A stretch of 64,000 nucleotides of DNA, taken from assembly GCF_017942085.1 (NCBI RefSeq), contig NZ_JAGKSP010000005.1, forward strand, positions 62,001 through 126,000, given 5' to 3'. Made by a program: the position numbers and the translations under genes. The stretch's first letter is position 1, and each line of letters begins with the position of its first letter. Under the pieces are notes generated by a model that had not been told where the DNA came from, did not search any database, and saw only the letters and a program-made list of their open reading frames with translations. Origin of the DNA: Paenibacillus lignilyticus (GTDB lineage Bacteria > Bacillota > Bacilli > Paenibacillales > Paenibacillaceae). Shown piece by piece: positions 26,447-34,960 of this stretch.

Positions 26447-27103
26447 ATGTATAAGGCCATATTGTTCGATCTGGACGGAACGCTTACCGATCCGAAGCAA
26501 GGGATAACCAGAGCGGTGCAGTATGCGCTGGCGAAATATGAGATCATCGTGGATGATTTAGATCAATTGGAGCCGTTTATCGGGCCGCCGCTTGCGAGCT
26601 CTTTCCAAGAACATTATGGATTCTCCGCTTCCGAAGCGCGAACGGCCGTGGATTACTATCGCGAATATTTCGCAGATAGAGGGATCTATGAGAATGAGGT
26701 GTATGGCGGAATTCGAGATTTGCTTGAACGGCTTGCAGAGCAGAAGCGAACTTTAATTCTCGCCACGTCCAAGCCGACCGTATTTGCCAAGAGAATACTA
26801 TCCTATTTCCAAATGGACTCGTATTTCGATGTTATATGCGGAAGTAATCTCGATGGCACGATGTCGGATAAAGCGGACATTATCGCTCATATTCTACGTT
26901 CGCAGCAGCTTACGGCGGAATCCGCGGTTATGATTGGCGATCGCAAGCATGACTTGATCGGCGCTCAGCGTAACGGTGTTGACTCTATTGGAGTAGGGTA
27001 CGGCTATGGAAGTGAAGAAGAATTGCGTGCGCAATCGCCTAAGTATTATGTGCGGAGCGTCCGGGAGCTGCAAGCGCTGTTCGAACCTGCAACAGCCGTC
27101 TAA
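26447..27103 (+). CDS. HAD-superfamily phosphatase (phosphoglycolate phosphatase/PpaX-like)
   Basis: The 218-residue protein has motif I LFDLDGTLTDPKQG, motif II ILATSKPTVFAKRIL with K, and motif IV AVMIGDRKHDLIGAQRNGVDSIGVGYGYG, the layout of Gph/PpaX-type phosphatases. It is 24 bases after the DUF1801 gene. Substrates could be phosphoglycolate or other small phosphoesters. The hairpin around its stop serves as terminator. Confidence 0.88.
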   Translation: MYKAILFDLDGTLTDPKQGITRAVQYALAKYEIIVDDLDQLEPFIGPPLASSFQEHYGFSASEARTAVDYYREYFADRGIYENEVYGGIRDLLERLAEQKRTLILATSKPTVFAKRILSYFQMDSYFDVICGSNLDGTMSDKADIIAHILRSQQLTAESAVMIGDRKHDLIGAQRNGVDSIGVGYGYGSEEELRAQSPKYYVRSVRELQALFEPATAV

Positions 27104-27121
27104 GGCTCACGGCACGGCTGT
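27092..27121. terminator. Bidirectional terminator-like hairpin
   Basis: ACAGCCGT pairs with ACGGCTGT across a 14-base loop that includes the HAD gene stop codon. It lies between this gene and the convergent MerR-type gene. Confidence 0.6.
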
Positions 27122-27126
27122 CTCCA

Positions 27127-27837
27127 TCATTCCATTAGCTTCACTGCTCTACATAACTCAACCAACTGGTGAACGCCTTGAAATTGATTCCGGATTCGAG
27201 CATGGATGCCTTGAATCGCCGTCTCTGTAAGCTTCACGGCTTGTTCAACGCTCTGGTGCTCTACGGCATGAACGATATCCTTCAAATTACGGAGTAGATA
27301 AACGGTGCTTCTCAGCGTCCTAATAATGAGGATTTGCCGGATATGAAGCGGGGTGTACAGCCGGTAGCCATTGTCGGAGCCGCGTAACGGTGTAAGGAGC
27401 TCTTCCTTCTCCCAGTGACGAAGAGCGGATGTTGTGACCCCGGCTATAGCAGCGGCTTCTCCTATCGATATCGGTTGTTTCTTCTTCGTATCCGCGACAG
27501 CCGGAAGCTCCAACCGGCGAAGCAGTTCCATGGTTTGATCTGCTGCTTGCTTATCCTGCTGCAAGAGTGCTTGCTCCTTGTTCACCAGCCAGAAGGCAGC
27601 ATTCATCTCGCCCGCCTGAATGTGACGGAGCACCTCGCAGGTGACGGCAACGCCGAATCCGGCAAACATCGTACGCAAGCATCGAAAATAAGCTAAATGG
27701 ATATCGGTATAGAGGCGGTAGCCATTAGCGCCGCGTTCCGGTGCCGGAACAACACCCCAAGACTCATAGTGCCGCAACGCGCTTGTACTTAGGTTGAGAG
27801 CTCTGGCAATTTCGATTGGCTTGTATGTTCGTTGCAT
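27127..27837 (-). CDS. Regulator with two MerR-type DNA-binding domains
   Basis: The 236-residue protein has two MerR headpieces in tandem: residues 4-75 (YKPIEIARALNLSTSALRHYESWGVV...NGYRLYT) and about 121-190 (ISIGEAAAIAGVTTSALRHWEKEELL...NGYRLYT). Both keep the ALRHxE and NGYRLYT signatures, so it is an internal duplication. Ordinary MerR proteins have one headpiece and dimerise. No cysteine metal-binding loop is present. The gene is divergent from a MarR/MFS operon but not clearly its regulator. Confidence 0.85.
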   Translation of the reverse strand: MQRTYKPIEIARALNLSTSALRHYESWGVVPAPERGANGYRLYTDIHLAYFRCLRTMFAGFGVAVTCEVLRHIQAGEMNAAFWLVNKEQALLQQDKQAADQTMELLRRLELPAVADTKKKQPISIGEAAAIAGVTTSALRHWEKEELLTPLRGSDNGYRLYTPLHIRQILIIRTLRSTVYLLRNLKDIVHAVEHQSVEQAVKLTETAIQGIHARIRNQFQGVHQLVELCRAVKLME

Positions 27838-27906
27838 CCCTACACCTCGATTCGAAACGGATCGTTAATGATTCATATTATCAGATGCTTAGCATGCTGG
27901 CAATTG

Positions 27907-27948
27907 CCTGCACGGTCGCCTGAACTCGCGATCGTGCAGGTTTTTTTT
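27907..27948 (+). terminator. Strong terminator with no upstream gene on its strand
   Basis: CCTGCACGGTCGC pairs with GCGATCGTGCAGG (one G-T wobble), loop of eight, then eight T on the plus strand. Upstream on the plus strand is only the antisense side of the MerR gene, so it either ends an unseen short RNA or attenuates transcription toward marR. Confidence 0.8.
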
Positions 27949-27992
27949 ATTACCCGCCAATCACATATGTAAAAATTTTTATATGAAATCTA

Positions 27993-28054
27993 TTGACGCC
28001 AGCCTGCATTGTGTAGTATTTTCTTAAAGTCCTAATATCTTATTGAGTAAGATA
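27993..28054 (+). promoter_or_regulatory. Promoter and candidate MarR operator of the marR-MFS operon
   Basis: TTGACG (27993) and TATTTT (28017) are 18 bases apart. Just downstream, TATCTTA and TAAGATA form an inverted repeat with a five-base centre (28036-28054), where a MarR repressor would block transcription. Upstream lies a near-palindromic AT-rich stretch around 27968-27983. Confidence 0.55.
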
Positions 28055-28090
28055 ATGAATAGGTAAGCAACTGATTGAGGGAAGTAACGC

Positions 28091-28555
28091 ATGGTTCAGA
28101 GCGAAAGGAGGATGATGACCATTTCAAGCGGAGATAAACTTGCTGAGCTTCAGCTTCTCATGGAACGTTTTGCGCAGCGAGCAAGGAATCAGATCAAGAT
28201 GCTTGAAAATCCGTTTAACCTCGCGAACGGGCATGTTTTCGTTTTGATGTACCTAAGACGTACGGAAATGTGCCGGGTGAATGATGTCGTGAAGCTCCTA
28301 GGCATAACATCAGGCGCTGCTACGGGATTGACGGATAAGCTTGTTGCACTTGGCCTCATTGAACGGACAAAACCGGAGGATGACCGCAGAGTCGTGCAAT
28401 TAAGCTTAACGGAGAAAGGCAAGGAAACCGTTGAACTCATCCGTAAACAGCGAATGGAATGGTTTACCAGCTTGGTCGGACAGTTGGATGAGGATCAGGT
28501 AGATCTGATCACGGAGGCATTTAAACTACTCTTGCAAACACTTGAGGAAAAATGA
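28091..28555 (+). CDS. MarR-family transcriptional regulator
   Basis: The 154-residue protein is a typical MarR: helix-turn-helix MCRVNDVVKLLGITSGAATGLTDKLVALGLIERTKPEDDRRVVQLSLTEKG with the DDRR wing. ATG 28091 has GAGGGAAG upstream. Its stop overlaps the start of an MFS drug exporter, so it most likely represses its own operon and responds to a compound that the pump exports. Confidence 0.93.
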   Translation: MVQSERRMMTISSGDKLAELQLLMERFAQRARNQIKMLENPFNLANGHVFVLMYLRRTEMCRVNDVVKLLGITSGAATGLTDKLVALGLIERTKPEDDRRVVQLSLTEKGKETVELIRKQRMEWFTSLVGQLDEDQVDLITEAFKLLLQTLEEK

Positions 28556-30147
28556 CAGAAGGAAGTGGAATGATGACAAATTTAAGTCCAAGACAGCTTC
28601 GCTGGATCGTGACGGGACTGATGCTCGGCTTGCTGCTCGGGTCGCTCGATCAAACGATCGTCTCGACGGCGATGCCGCATGTAATTGCAGAGCTCGACGG
28701 TTTCAGTCTGTATAGCTGGGTATTTACGATTTATATGTTAACTTCGACAACGGCTGTTCCGATATTCGGGAAGCTTGCCGATTTGTTCGGCAGAAGACTT
28801 GTTTATTTGATCGGGATGGGGTTATTCCTAGTAGGATCGGCGCTTTGCGGTCTGTCCCACAATATGACGGAGCTCATCATCTTCCGCGCGATTCAAGGTA
28901 TCGGTGCAGGTGCGCTTATGCCGATCGCGATGACGATTATCGGTGATATCTTCCCGCCGGATCGTCGCGGTAAGATGCAAGGTATTTTCGGCGCGGTATT
29001 CGGCTTGTCCAGCGTTCTCGGTCCCGCAGTCGGCGGATTTATCGTTGACCATATCGCTTGGCAGTGGATCTTCTATATCAATCTGCCATTTGGCATATTC
29101 GCAGCTATCATTCTATCTATGGCATTGAAGGAATCGAAGAGCTCGGAGAAAAAATCGATCGACTGGGGCGGCGCATCGACGCTTACAGGTGCGGTTGTAG
29201 CCTTCTTGCTCGCCATTGAGATGGGCGGAAGCGGTCAATCCGAAGGCGGCATTAAACATTACGCATGGGATTCGCCACAAATTCTTGGTTTGTTCGGAGC
29301 GAGCCTGCTGCTCATCCTGATCTTCATATGGATCGAGTCCAAAGTGAAGGAGCCGATCATTCCGCTTAAGTTGTTTAAGCTCCAAGCGATATCGGTTTCC
29401 AGTATTGTCGGCTTCATGATGGGGATGGGGATGTTCGGTGCGATTACGTACATTCCGCTCTATTCTCAAGCGGTTATCGGTACGTCCGCATCGAATTCCG
29501 GCTATATTCTTACGCCGCTCATGTTATCCCTTATTCTATCCAGCATTATCGGCGGGATACTGATTAAGAAGCTGAGCTACCGTACAATCGTTATGACTGC
29601 GATGGCGATTATGACGGTCGGTTACCTATTCATGTCCCAAATGGACGTGAATACGACCAGTCTCGAACTGATCCTGTACATGATTATTATCGGTTTCGGT
29701 ATGGGAGCTCTTATGCCTGTACTCACCATCGCGGCTCAAAGCGCGGTTGGCCATGAATTACGTGGCGTTGCCACTTCTACTACGCAATTCACTCGCTCCA
29801 TTGGCGGTACGGTTGGTGTTGCGATCATGGGCGTTATTATGACGAACAACATGACGAGCGGGATCAAAGATATTCAAGGTAATTTCACGGATATCCCGGC
29901 AGATAAGCTAGGCCAGTTTGCCAATCCGCAATCCTTGCTCCAGCCTGAAGTGAAAGCGCAAATTCCGGATAAGCTGCTTGCGGCTTTGCAAGGGATTCTG
30001 AGCGATGCGATTACATCGGTGTTCGTAATCGGTATCGTGGTGGTCTTGATCGGTTTGGTTGCGGCAATCTTCTTCGGCAAGCTTCGTATGCCCAGAAGCG
30101 AAGAAGGCAAAGAAGCATTTAAAGCTGCTGCGGCAGATATGCATTAA
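28552..30147 (+). CDS. MFS multidrug exporter, 14-helix EmrB/QacA (DHA2) type
   Basis: The 531-residue protein has about fourteen membrane segments with motif C-like and DHA2 signatures: LLGSLDQTIVSTAMPHVI, FGRRLVYLIGMGLF, GIGAGALMPIAMTIIGDIFPP and GVAIMGVI. A cytoplasmic or external loop near residues 440-480 lies before the last helix, as usual. The start at 28552 overlaps the marR stop; ATG 28570/28573 with GAAGGAAG are alternatives. It should export toxic compounds by proton antiport. Confidence 0.93.
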   Translation: MTEGSGMMTNLSPRQLRWIVTGLMLGLLLGSLDQTIVSTAMPHVIAELDGFSLYSWVFTIYMLTSTTAVPIFGKLADLFGRRLVYLIGMGLFLVGSALCGLSHNMTELIIFRAIQGIGAGALMPIAMTIIGDIFPPDRRGKMQGIFGAVFGLSSVLGPAVGGFIVDHIAWQWIFYINLPFGIFAAIILSMALKESKSSEKKSIDWGGASTLTGAVVAFLLAIEMGGSGQSEGGIKHYAWDSPQILGLFGASLLLILIFIWIESKVKEPIIPLKLFKLQAISVSSIVGFMMGMGMFGAITYIPLYSQAVIGTSASNSGYILTPLMLSLILSSIIGGILIKKLSYRTIVMTAMAIMTVGYLFMSQMDVNTTSLELILYMIIIGFGMGALMPVLTIAAQSAVGHELRGVATSTTQFTRSIGGTVGVAIMGVIMTNNMTSGIKDIQGNFTDIPADKLGQFANPQSLLQPEVKAQIPDKLLAALQGILSDAITSVFVIGIVVVLIGLVAAIFFGKLRMPRSEEGKEAFKAAAADMH

Positions 30148-30155
30148 AGACTTGG

Positions 30156-30186
30156 AGTGGACAGCGATAGGGCTGTCCGCTTTTTT
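30156..30186 (+). terminator. Rho-independent terminator
   Basis: GGACAGC pairs with GCTGTCC, flanked by further pairing, and is followed by six T, just after the MFS gene. Confidence 0.85.
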
Positions 30187-30281
30187 ATTGAAATCGAATT
30201 CAGACGCAGTTCAAAGGTCAATCTAGAAGCAATGAGTAAATAAGCGTATTCAACTGAAAAGAATATAGGAGTGATGAAACT

Positions 30282-31010
30282 TTGGGGAGTAATAAATCCA
30301 GAGTAATCTTTTATGGGTGGTTAGCGCTTAGCATTGCGCTTGCTTGTACGGTCTTCTTCCAGTTTACAGCGTTGACCGATCAGCATAACAAGCAGCAAGA
30401 GATCCAGGCACTCTATGAAGAGAAAACGAATGATTATTTTCTGGAAATGCTTGCAAACTTGAATTCTTTTCGGCCGTTAGTGAAATCCTTGACCGAAATT
30501 TCAGCAATCCATGATATGAAAGATCGCATTCATAACCAGAAGGTACTCGATCTCGCCAAAGAACAGGCCAGCCAAGTGACCAATCAACTGATACTGTTGA
30601 TTCAGGCTGCGGATCTCAAAGAGCAGGACCAGGAACTTCGACATCGAGTCAATAACCTGATTATGACTTCTCAGCAGCAGGAGGATGTAGCATTTCTGGC
30701 TTTTCAAGCCGATCTCTGGAGAACCGTTTATAACACGAGCTCGAGGTACTGGTTAGCCAAGCCTCAGGTAATTGATCGCGTTTCACTCGAAGCAAATCGT
30801 GATGCCGCTGTTGAGATGGCTAATCTTGATAAGACCATGCAGCAATTCAAAGAACGGGCGAACGAGATGAGGAAGAGCGATCGGTACTTGGGCATGCAAT
30901 TGGATTTCATTACGTTATTAAAGAAAGACCTGTTGAAAGCTCTTGTCCCTCATTTGAAGAAGTTGACTGCTATTAATGAGTCCTTCAACAAACGCGAGAC
31001 AGTGGGTTGA
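30282..31010 (+). CDS. Membrane-anchored helical protein of unknown function
   Basis: The 242-residue protein begins at TTG 30282 (AGGAGTGATG upstream). It has one N-terminal membrane segment (about residues 9-27) and then an almost entirely helical, charged body rich in Gln, Glu, Lys and Leu, with coiled-coil-like stretches (QQFKERANEMRK). The topology resembles the extracellular sensor part of chemoreceptors or kinases without an output domain. I do not recognise a family. It stands alone between a terminator and the DinB gene. Confidence 0.7.
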   Translation: MGSNKSRVIFYGWLALSIALACTVFFQFTALTDQHNKQQEIQALYEEKTNDYFLEMLANLNSFRPLVKSLTEISAIHDMKDRIHNQKVLDLAKEQASQVTNQLILLIQAADLKEQDQELRHRVNNLIMTSQQQEDVAFLAFQADLWRTVYNTSSRYWLAKPQVIDRVSLEANRDAAVEMANLDKTMQQFKERANEMRKSDRYLGMQLDFITLLKKDLLKALVPHLKKLTAINESFNKRETVG

Positions 31011-31098
31011 AATCTTACAGTGGAAAAAAAATCCATACAAACCCTGCCGAAGCTGATATAATACGGCTTATTACCATTTTCCCAATGAGGTGAGCAAA

Positions 31099-31623
31099 TT
31101 GTACATACCGAAACCGAAAGCAGGAGAATATAATTCCGTATGGGACACTTATTTTGCAACGGTCGATGAAGGCGACATCCATCAGCTTCTCATAAGTCAA
31201 GGCAAACAAATATGCGATCTGTACAGTTCGCTGACAGAAGAACAAAGTCTGTATCGGTACGCGGAAGGCAAGTGGAGTCTCAAAGACGTGCTGGGTCATA
31301 TTATCGATACCGAGCGGCTTATGACATATCGGATTCTGGTTGCAGGCAGAGGCGATTTGACGCCGTTGCCAAGGCACGCTGATGTGTATGTGAGCTTGAC
31401 TAATTTTGATCGTCGTCCGCTGCAAGATTTAATCGAGGAGTACCGGATTGTGCGGGCCTCATCCGCATCGCTAATCCATGGTTTGACTGAAGCGGAAATC
31501 AACCAATTCTGTATCCTAAATGAAGTGAAGACGTCGGCTGCTGCCGGTGCGTACTTCGTCCTTGGACATGCACAGCATCATATGAACGTTGTCCACGAGC
31601 GATATTTGCCTCGGTTAACTTAA
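31099..31623 (+). CDS. DinB-superfamily protein
   Basis: The 174-residue protein is a DinB four-helix bundle: WSLKDVLGHIIDTERLMTYR and a C-terminal YFVLGHAQHHMNVVHERYL supply the three-histidine metal site. TTG 31099 is preferred since GAGGTGA lies before it; a GTG at 31090 overlaps this site. Members include metal-dependent thiol transferases (bacillithiol or mycothiol users), but no activity is proven for this one. A terminator follows. Confidence 0.85.
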   Translation: MYIPKPKAGEYNSVWDTYFATVDEGDIHQLLISQGKQICDLYSSLTEEQSLYRYAEGKWSLKDVLGHIIDTERLMTYRILVAGRGDLTPLPRHADVYVSLTNFDRRPLQDLIEEYRIVRASSASLIHGLTEAEINQFCILNEVKTSAAAGAYFVLGHAQHHMNVVHERYLPRLT

Positions 31624-31629
31624 TGTACG

Positions 31630-31660
31630 AAGCCGCGAGCGATATTCGCGGCTTTTTATT
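31630..31660 (+). terminator. Rho-independent terminator
   Basis: AAGCCGCGA pairs with TCGCGGCTT, followed by a T-rich tail, after the first DinB gene. Confidence 0.85.
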
Positions 31661-31773
31661 TTCAGGTATGCCGGCCCGATGATGTTCGCTTTTGAAGACA
31701 GGATTTACGAACACTTTGGCGAATTAGTAAGAGGTGTATATAGTAAATTACTGTCATAAAGGAGCGTCGTCAA

Positions 31774-32250
31774 ATGCAGAAACTGTTTGAATACAATTGG
31801 CAGGTCCGTCAGGACTGGTTAGCTTGGTGCGAGAACGTATCTGAAGAGGAATTGCTTAAGAAACGTGTTGGAGGAATGGGCAGTATTCTTTATACCTTGT
31901 TTCATATTATCGATGTTGAATTTAGTTGGATTAACTGCTTGCAAGGAAATGGTGAACCGCCGATACCGCCTTTCGAAGAATTTGCGTCTATTCATAAAAT
32001 AAGAGAATTTTCGGAGCAATGCCATTCTGCTATCGCCCCCTTCGTATATGACTGGAACGACAGCTTGGAAGAAAAATTTCTGACCGATATCAATAATGAA
32101 GGCGAAACAGAGCGCTTTAAATACGGTGAAATCATGCGGCATGTCATTGCTCATGAAATTCATCATATCGGACAATTGTCGATTTGGTCGCGTGAGCTGG
32201 GATTAAAGCCGATTACCGCCAATCTCATCCGAAGAGGATTGTTCGATTAA
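31774..32250 (+). CDS. DinB-superfamily protein
   Basis: The 158-residue protein has LYTLFHIIDVEFSWI and VIAHEIHHIGQLSIWSRELG, giving the three metal-binding histidines of DinB proteins. AAAGGAG precedes ATG 31774. It differs clearly from the DinB gene upstream, so it is not a recent tandem copy. It starts a run of small stress-type genes (VOC, YdeI). Confidence 0.87.
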   Translation: MQKLFEYNWQVRQDWLAWCENVSEEELLKKRVGGMGSILYTLFHIIDVEFSWINCLQGNGEPPIPPFEEFASIHKIREFSEQCHSAIAPFVYDWNDSLEEKFLTDINNEGETERFKYGEIMRHVIAHEIHHIGQLSIWSRELGLKPITANLIRRGLFD

Positions 32251-32270
32251 TTATCGGGGAGCGAATCAAG

Positions 32271-32681
32271 ATGCCGAAGGATATTTGGATCAACTTGCCG
32301 GTTAAGGATGTTCGCAAGTCGAGCGCGTTTTTCCGGGAAATTGGCTTTACATTAAATAAACAGTTCGAAGGTCAAGAGGATAAAGCAGGGCTGATCATCG
32401 GCGAGAAGAATGTTGCCGTGATGCTGTTCCCCGAAGACACGTTCCGCAATTTTACAAGCAGTCCAATCGCAAATGCAGGTGAAGCATCGGAAGTATTGCT
32501 CTCGATCGGCGCAGACAGCAAGGAAGAAGTAGACGAGCTGCTCGTCAAGGTCGCTGCCGCCGGCGGTACGATCTATAGCAAACCCCATGATGCCGGTTGG
32601 ATGTATGGCGCCGGTTTCGCGGATTTGGACGGACATAAATGGAATGTGCTCTATATGGATTTCAGCAAATTGAACGGCTAG
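32271..32681 (+). CDS. VOC-family protein (glyoxalase-like)
   Basis: The 136-residue protein has two beta-alpha-beta VOC modules: IWINLPVKDVRKSSAFFREIGFT and YGAGFADLDGHKWNVLYMDF. The metal ligands seem partly replaced, as in YyaH-type binding proteins. It lies 20 bases after the DinB gene and 27 before the YdeI gene on the same strand. Function unknown. Confidence 0.82.
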   Translation: MPKDIWINLPVKDVRKSSAFFREIGFTLNKQFEGQEDKAGLIIGEKNVAVMLFPEDTFRNFTSSPIANAGEASEVLLSIGADSKEEVDELLVKVAAAGGTIYSKPHDAGWMYGAGFADLDGHKWNVLYMDFSKLNG

Positions 32682-32708
32682 CCGCATGCCCGAGGAGAGT
32701 TGCTTAAG

Positions 32709-33302
32709 ATGGCCAATAGCAGATTGAATCATAAAGCGGATGTGTTCATAAGCAGTTCCAAGCAGTGGCGTGAAGAATATGAGGAATTAAGAAATATCGT
32801 GCTGGATTGCGAGCTGACCGAAGACTTCAAATGGATGCATCCTTGTTATACCTTTCAGGGCAAAAACGTCGTATTAATCCATGGGTTCAAAGAATACTGC
32901 GCGCTGCTTTTTCACAAAGGCGCTCTGTTAAAGGATCCGCAAGGCATTCTCGTTCAGCAAACGGAGAATGTGCAGGCGGCACGCCAGATTCGGTTCACGA
33001 GCGTGCAGCAAATCGTGGCGATGGAAGCTACGTTGAAGGCCTATATTCGCGAAGCCATTGAGGTTGAAAAGTCCGGCTTGGAAGTGACCTTTAAGAAAAA
33101 TACCGAATACACGGTTCCTGAAGAGTTTCGATCCAAGCTCGATGAAGTCCCGGCATTGAAAACAGCATTCGAAGCCTTGACTCCGGGACGACAACGCGCT
33201 TATCTACTCCATTTCTCTGAACCTAAACAATCCAAAACACGAGTGGCACGGGTTGAAAAATACACGCAGCACATTCTTAGCGGCAAAGGATTAAATGATT
33301 AG
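32709..33302 (+). CDS. ydeI: YdeI-family protein (DUF1801 plus YdeI/OmpD-like C-terminus)
   Basis: The 197-residue protein has an N-terminal DUF1801-like domain (DFKWMHPCYTFQGKNVVLIHGFKEYCALLFHKGALL) and the C-terminal YdeI segment (VPEEFRSKLDEVPALKTAFEALTPGRQRAYLLHFSEPKQSKTRVARVEK). ATG 32709 has GAGGAGAG nine bases before it. YdeI-type proteins have been linked to resistance against antimicrobial peptides in other bacteria. The stop overlaps the stop of the convergent MmcQ gene by four bases. Confidence 0.85.
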   Translation: MANSRLNHKADVFISSSKQWREEYEELRNIVLDCELTEDFKWMHPCYTFQGKNVVLIHGFKEYCALLFHKGALLKDPQGILVQQTENVQAARQIRFTSVQQIVAMEATLKAYIREAIEVEKSGLEVTFKKNTEYTVPEEFRSKLDEVPALKTAFEALTPGRQRAYLLHFSEPKQSKTRVARVEKYTQHILSGKGLND

Positions 33303-33667
33303 TTCACTTCTTCCAAGAGCTGCTTAATCAGTCGTTTCGGTGCAGCGTGCAAATACGCTTCCTTCAGCAGAATGCCCATTTGCTCCCAATCTGAAGGAGC
33401 ATTCACGCCGACCCAGCCGCGGTGCCCGATATACTTCGGTTTGAAGAATTGCTCTTGCTGCAAAATTATTTCTTGATTCTCCAGATCAGACTTAAAGGTC
33501 ATGCCATAATCGCTCATGATAATAAACGATTTGTCTTTGACTTTAAATGTCGTATGACCGTGTCCGTCGATGATCTCGGTTGTTTCGGGAAGGCTGCTGC
33601 AAATTTTTCTAACCTGCTCGAGCATGTGAATGCCTTCCGGTGTTTGCATCCCAATTGGATGGTTCAT
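33299..33667 (-). CDS. MmcQ/YjbR-family protein
   Basis: The 122-residue protein resembles MmcQ/YjbR DNA-binding-like proteins: GHTTFKVKDKSFIIMSD and KYIGHRGWVGVNAPSDWEQMGILLKEAYLHAAPKRL. AAGGAGGAC precedes ATG 33667. Function unknown, although the fold (CyaY-like) suggests DNA or ligand binding. It converges on the YdeI gene. Confidence 0.82.
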   Translation of the reverse strand: MNHPIGMQTPEGIHMLEQVRKICSSLPETTEIIDGHGHTTFKVKDKSFIIMSDYGMTFKSDLENQEIILQQEQFFKPKYIGHRGWVGVNAPSDWEQMGILLKEAYLHAAPKRLIKQLLEEVN

Positions 33668-33850
33668 GCTGTTGTCCTCCTTATGTAATGACCGGCTGTC
33701 TGCACCTTCCAGACAAGCACTTCATTCTCCTTATATAAACATGACAGGAAAGAGTTCGCATTTCAAGCAGATCATGCTGGGTGCAACCTTTTGATAAGCA
33801 ATCCAGTCCATATAAGTGAAGTGCAGCTTGACTAATAAGGAGGTTAGAGA

Positions 33851-33940
33851 ATGAAAACATCCGTTCTCTTTATGTGTCTGCTTAGTGGAGTCGTCATGGC
33901 AGCCGGCGTATGGAGCTATATAGTCGTTCAAACGATCTAA
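33851..33940 (+). CDS. 29-residue single-span membrane peptide
   Basis: ATG 33851 has a textbook AAGGAGG at the correct distance and opens a 29-codon frame whose product is almost all hydrophobic (FMCLLSGVVMAAGVW), ending in TAA 33938. It would span the membrane once. I do not recognise it; it may be a small regulatory peptide or a spurious frame. Confidence 0.5.
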   Translation: MKTSVLFMCLLSGVVMAAGVWSYIVVQTI

Positions 33941-33965
33941 GTGGATTTCAATTTCATTACTTTTA

Positions 33966-33997
33966 TAGATATAGCAAGTGATAGATATAGCAAGTGA
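33966..33997 (+). repeat. Exact 16-bp tandem duplication
   Basis: TAGATATAGCAAGTGA occurs twice head to tail just upstream of the NAGPA-like coding region. It changes the upstream frame and leaves the true start of that gene uncertain. Confidence 0.9.
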
Positions 33998-34019
33998 AGA
34001 GAAGGTGGCTAGTCTGCAA

Positions 34020-34820
34020 TTGTCGACCAGATGGCGAGTGATTCGTGCTTCAACCATTCTGCTGGGAATCGTCGTGATTCTTGGCGGAATGGTACTCTTG
34101 CTGGTGCATGCATTGGATGCGCATCACACCCCGAGAGTGGTTCGATATCCTGCGCATGAGTATCTCTATATGGAGCGGGAAGCATCGAACGGTTTCAAGC
34201 TTCATGTGCTGCAAACGCAGCCATCGAATATTACCTTCGAAACGATACGCAATAATCTTTCGTTATCCGATTATTACGGCATTAACGGTGGATTTTTCTA
34301 CGAATCCGCACTGCTCAGCATGGCGGTTGTGAACGGGAATCCCGTGGCGGGGGCACCCAATCATTACGGCTCCGGCTCGGAAAATGCCAAGTACCCGCGC
34401 GGCACGCTTGTGTGGGATGAAATCGCCAATAAATTAAGCGTACAGGTTGTTTCTACCGTTTCTGAGCTGCAAGTAAGGGATCGCGCACATTTCTGGGCGC
34501 AGGGCGGAATCAGCATGAGCCTTGGACTAGATGAGGAGTGGCTGATGAGAGCGCAGCTTGAGAACGCGCCTAATATGGACGAGGATAGGCTTCGAACCGC
34601 AGCCGTTTACGACAACTCCGGGAGGCTGTACTTAGTCGTAAGCAGTACGAAGGGGACACTTGAAGCGTTTCGAACGGCGATAATCGAGCAAGTCGGAGCA
34701 GGTCAGCTGGCTGACGGGATATTTCTCGACGGGGACGGTTCCTCCCAGATGCAGGTTGCCGAAACGGTGCTGCCGGGCGACAATAGGCCGGTCGTACAGA
34801 TGATTCGGCTGATTCATTGA
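34020..34820 (+). CDS. Membrane-anchored phosphodiester glycosidase (NAGPA) domain protein
   Basis: The protein has an N-terminal membrane anchor (ASTILLGIVVILGGMVLLLV) and a NAGPA-type domain: YYGINGGFF near residue 85, FWAQGGISMSL and a terminal DGIFLDGDGSSQM with RPVVQMIRL. The family removes GlcNAc from phosphodiesters or is linked to exopolysaccharide turnover. TTG 34020 is chosen tentatively because AGAAGGTGG lies before it; the frame is open back to 33978. It should act outside the membrane. Confidence 0.8.
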   Translation: MSTRWRVIRASTILLGIVVILGGMVLLLVHALDAHHTPRVVRYPAHEYLYMEREASNGFKLHVLQTQPSNITFETIRNNLSLSDYYGINGGFFYESALLSMAVVNGNPVAGAPNHYGSGSENAKYPRGTLVWDEIANKLSVQVVSTVSELQVRDRAHFWAQGGISMSLGLDEEWLMRAQLENAPNMDEDRLRTAAVYDNSGRLYLVVSSTKGTLEAFRTAIIEQVGAGQLADGIFLDGDGSSQMQVAETVLPGDNRPVVQMIRLIH

Positions 34821-34960
34821 GTAATTTCCGAACATTTTACACTTACATAACGCTTCAAATTGTGTTAATCTAGTAGCTATTATTGCTTTATTGCAAAAAA
34901 GCGTCAAAGCGCGAAACCGCCGGATTGCGACGCTGCTAAGCGACTAAGGAGAGACAATAA

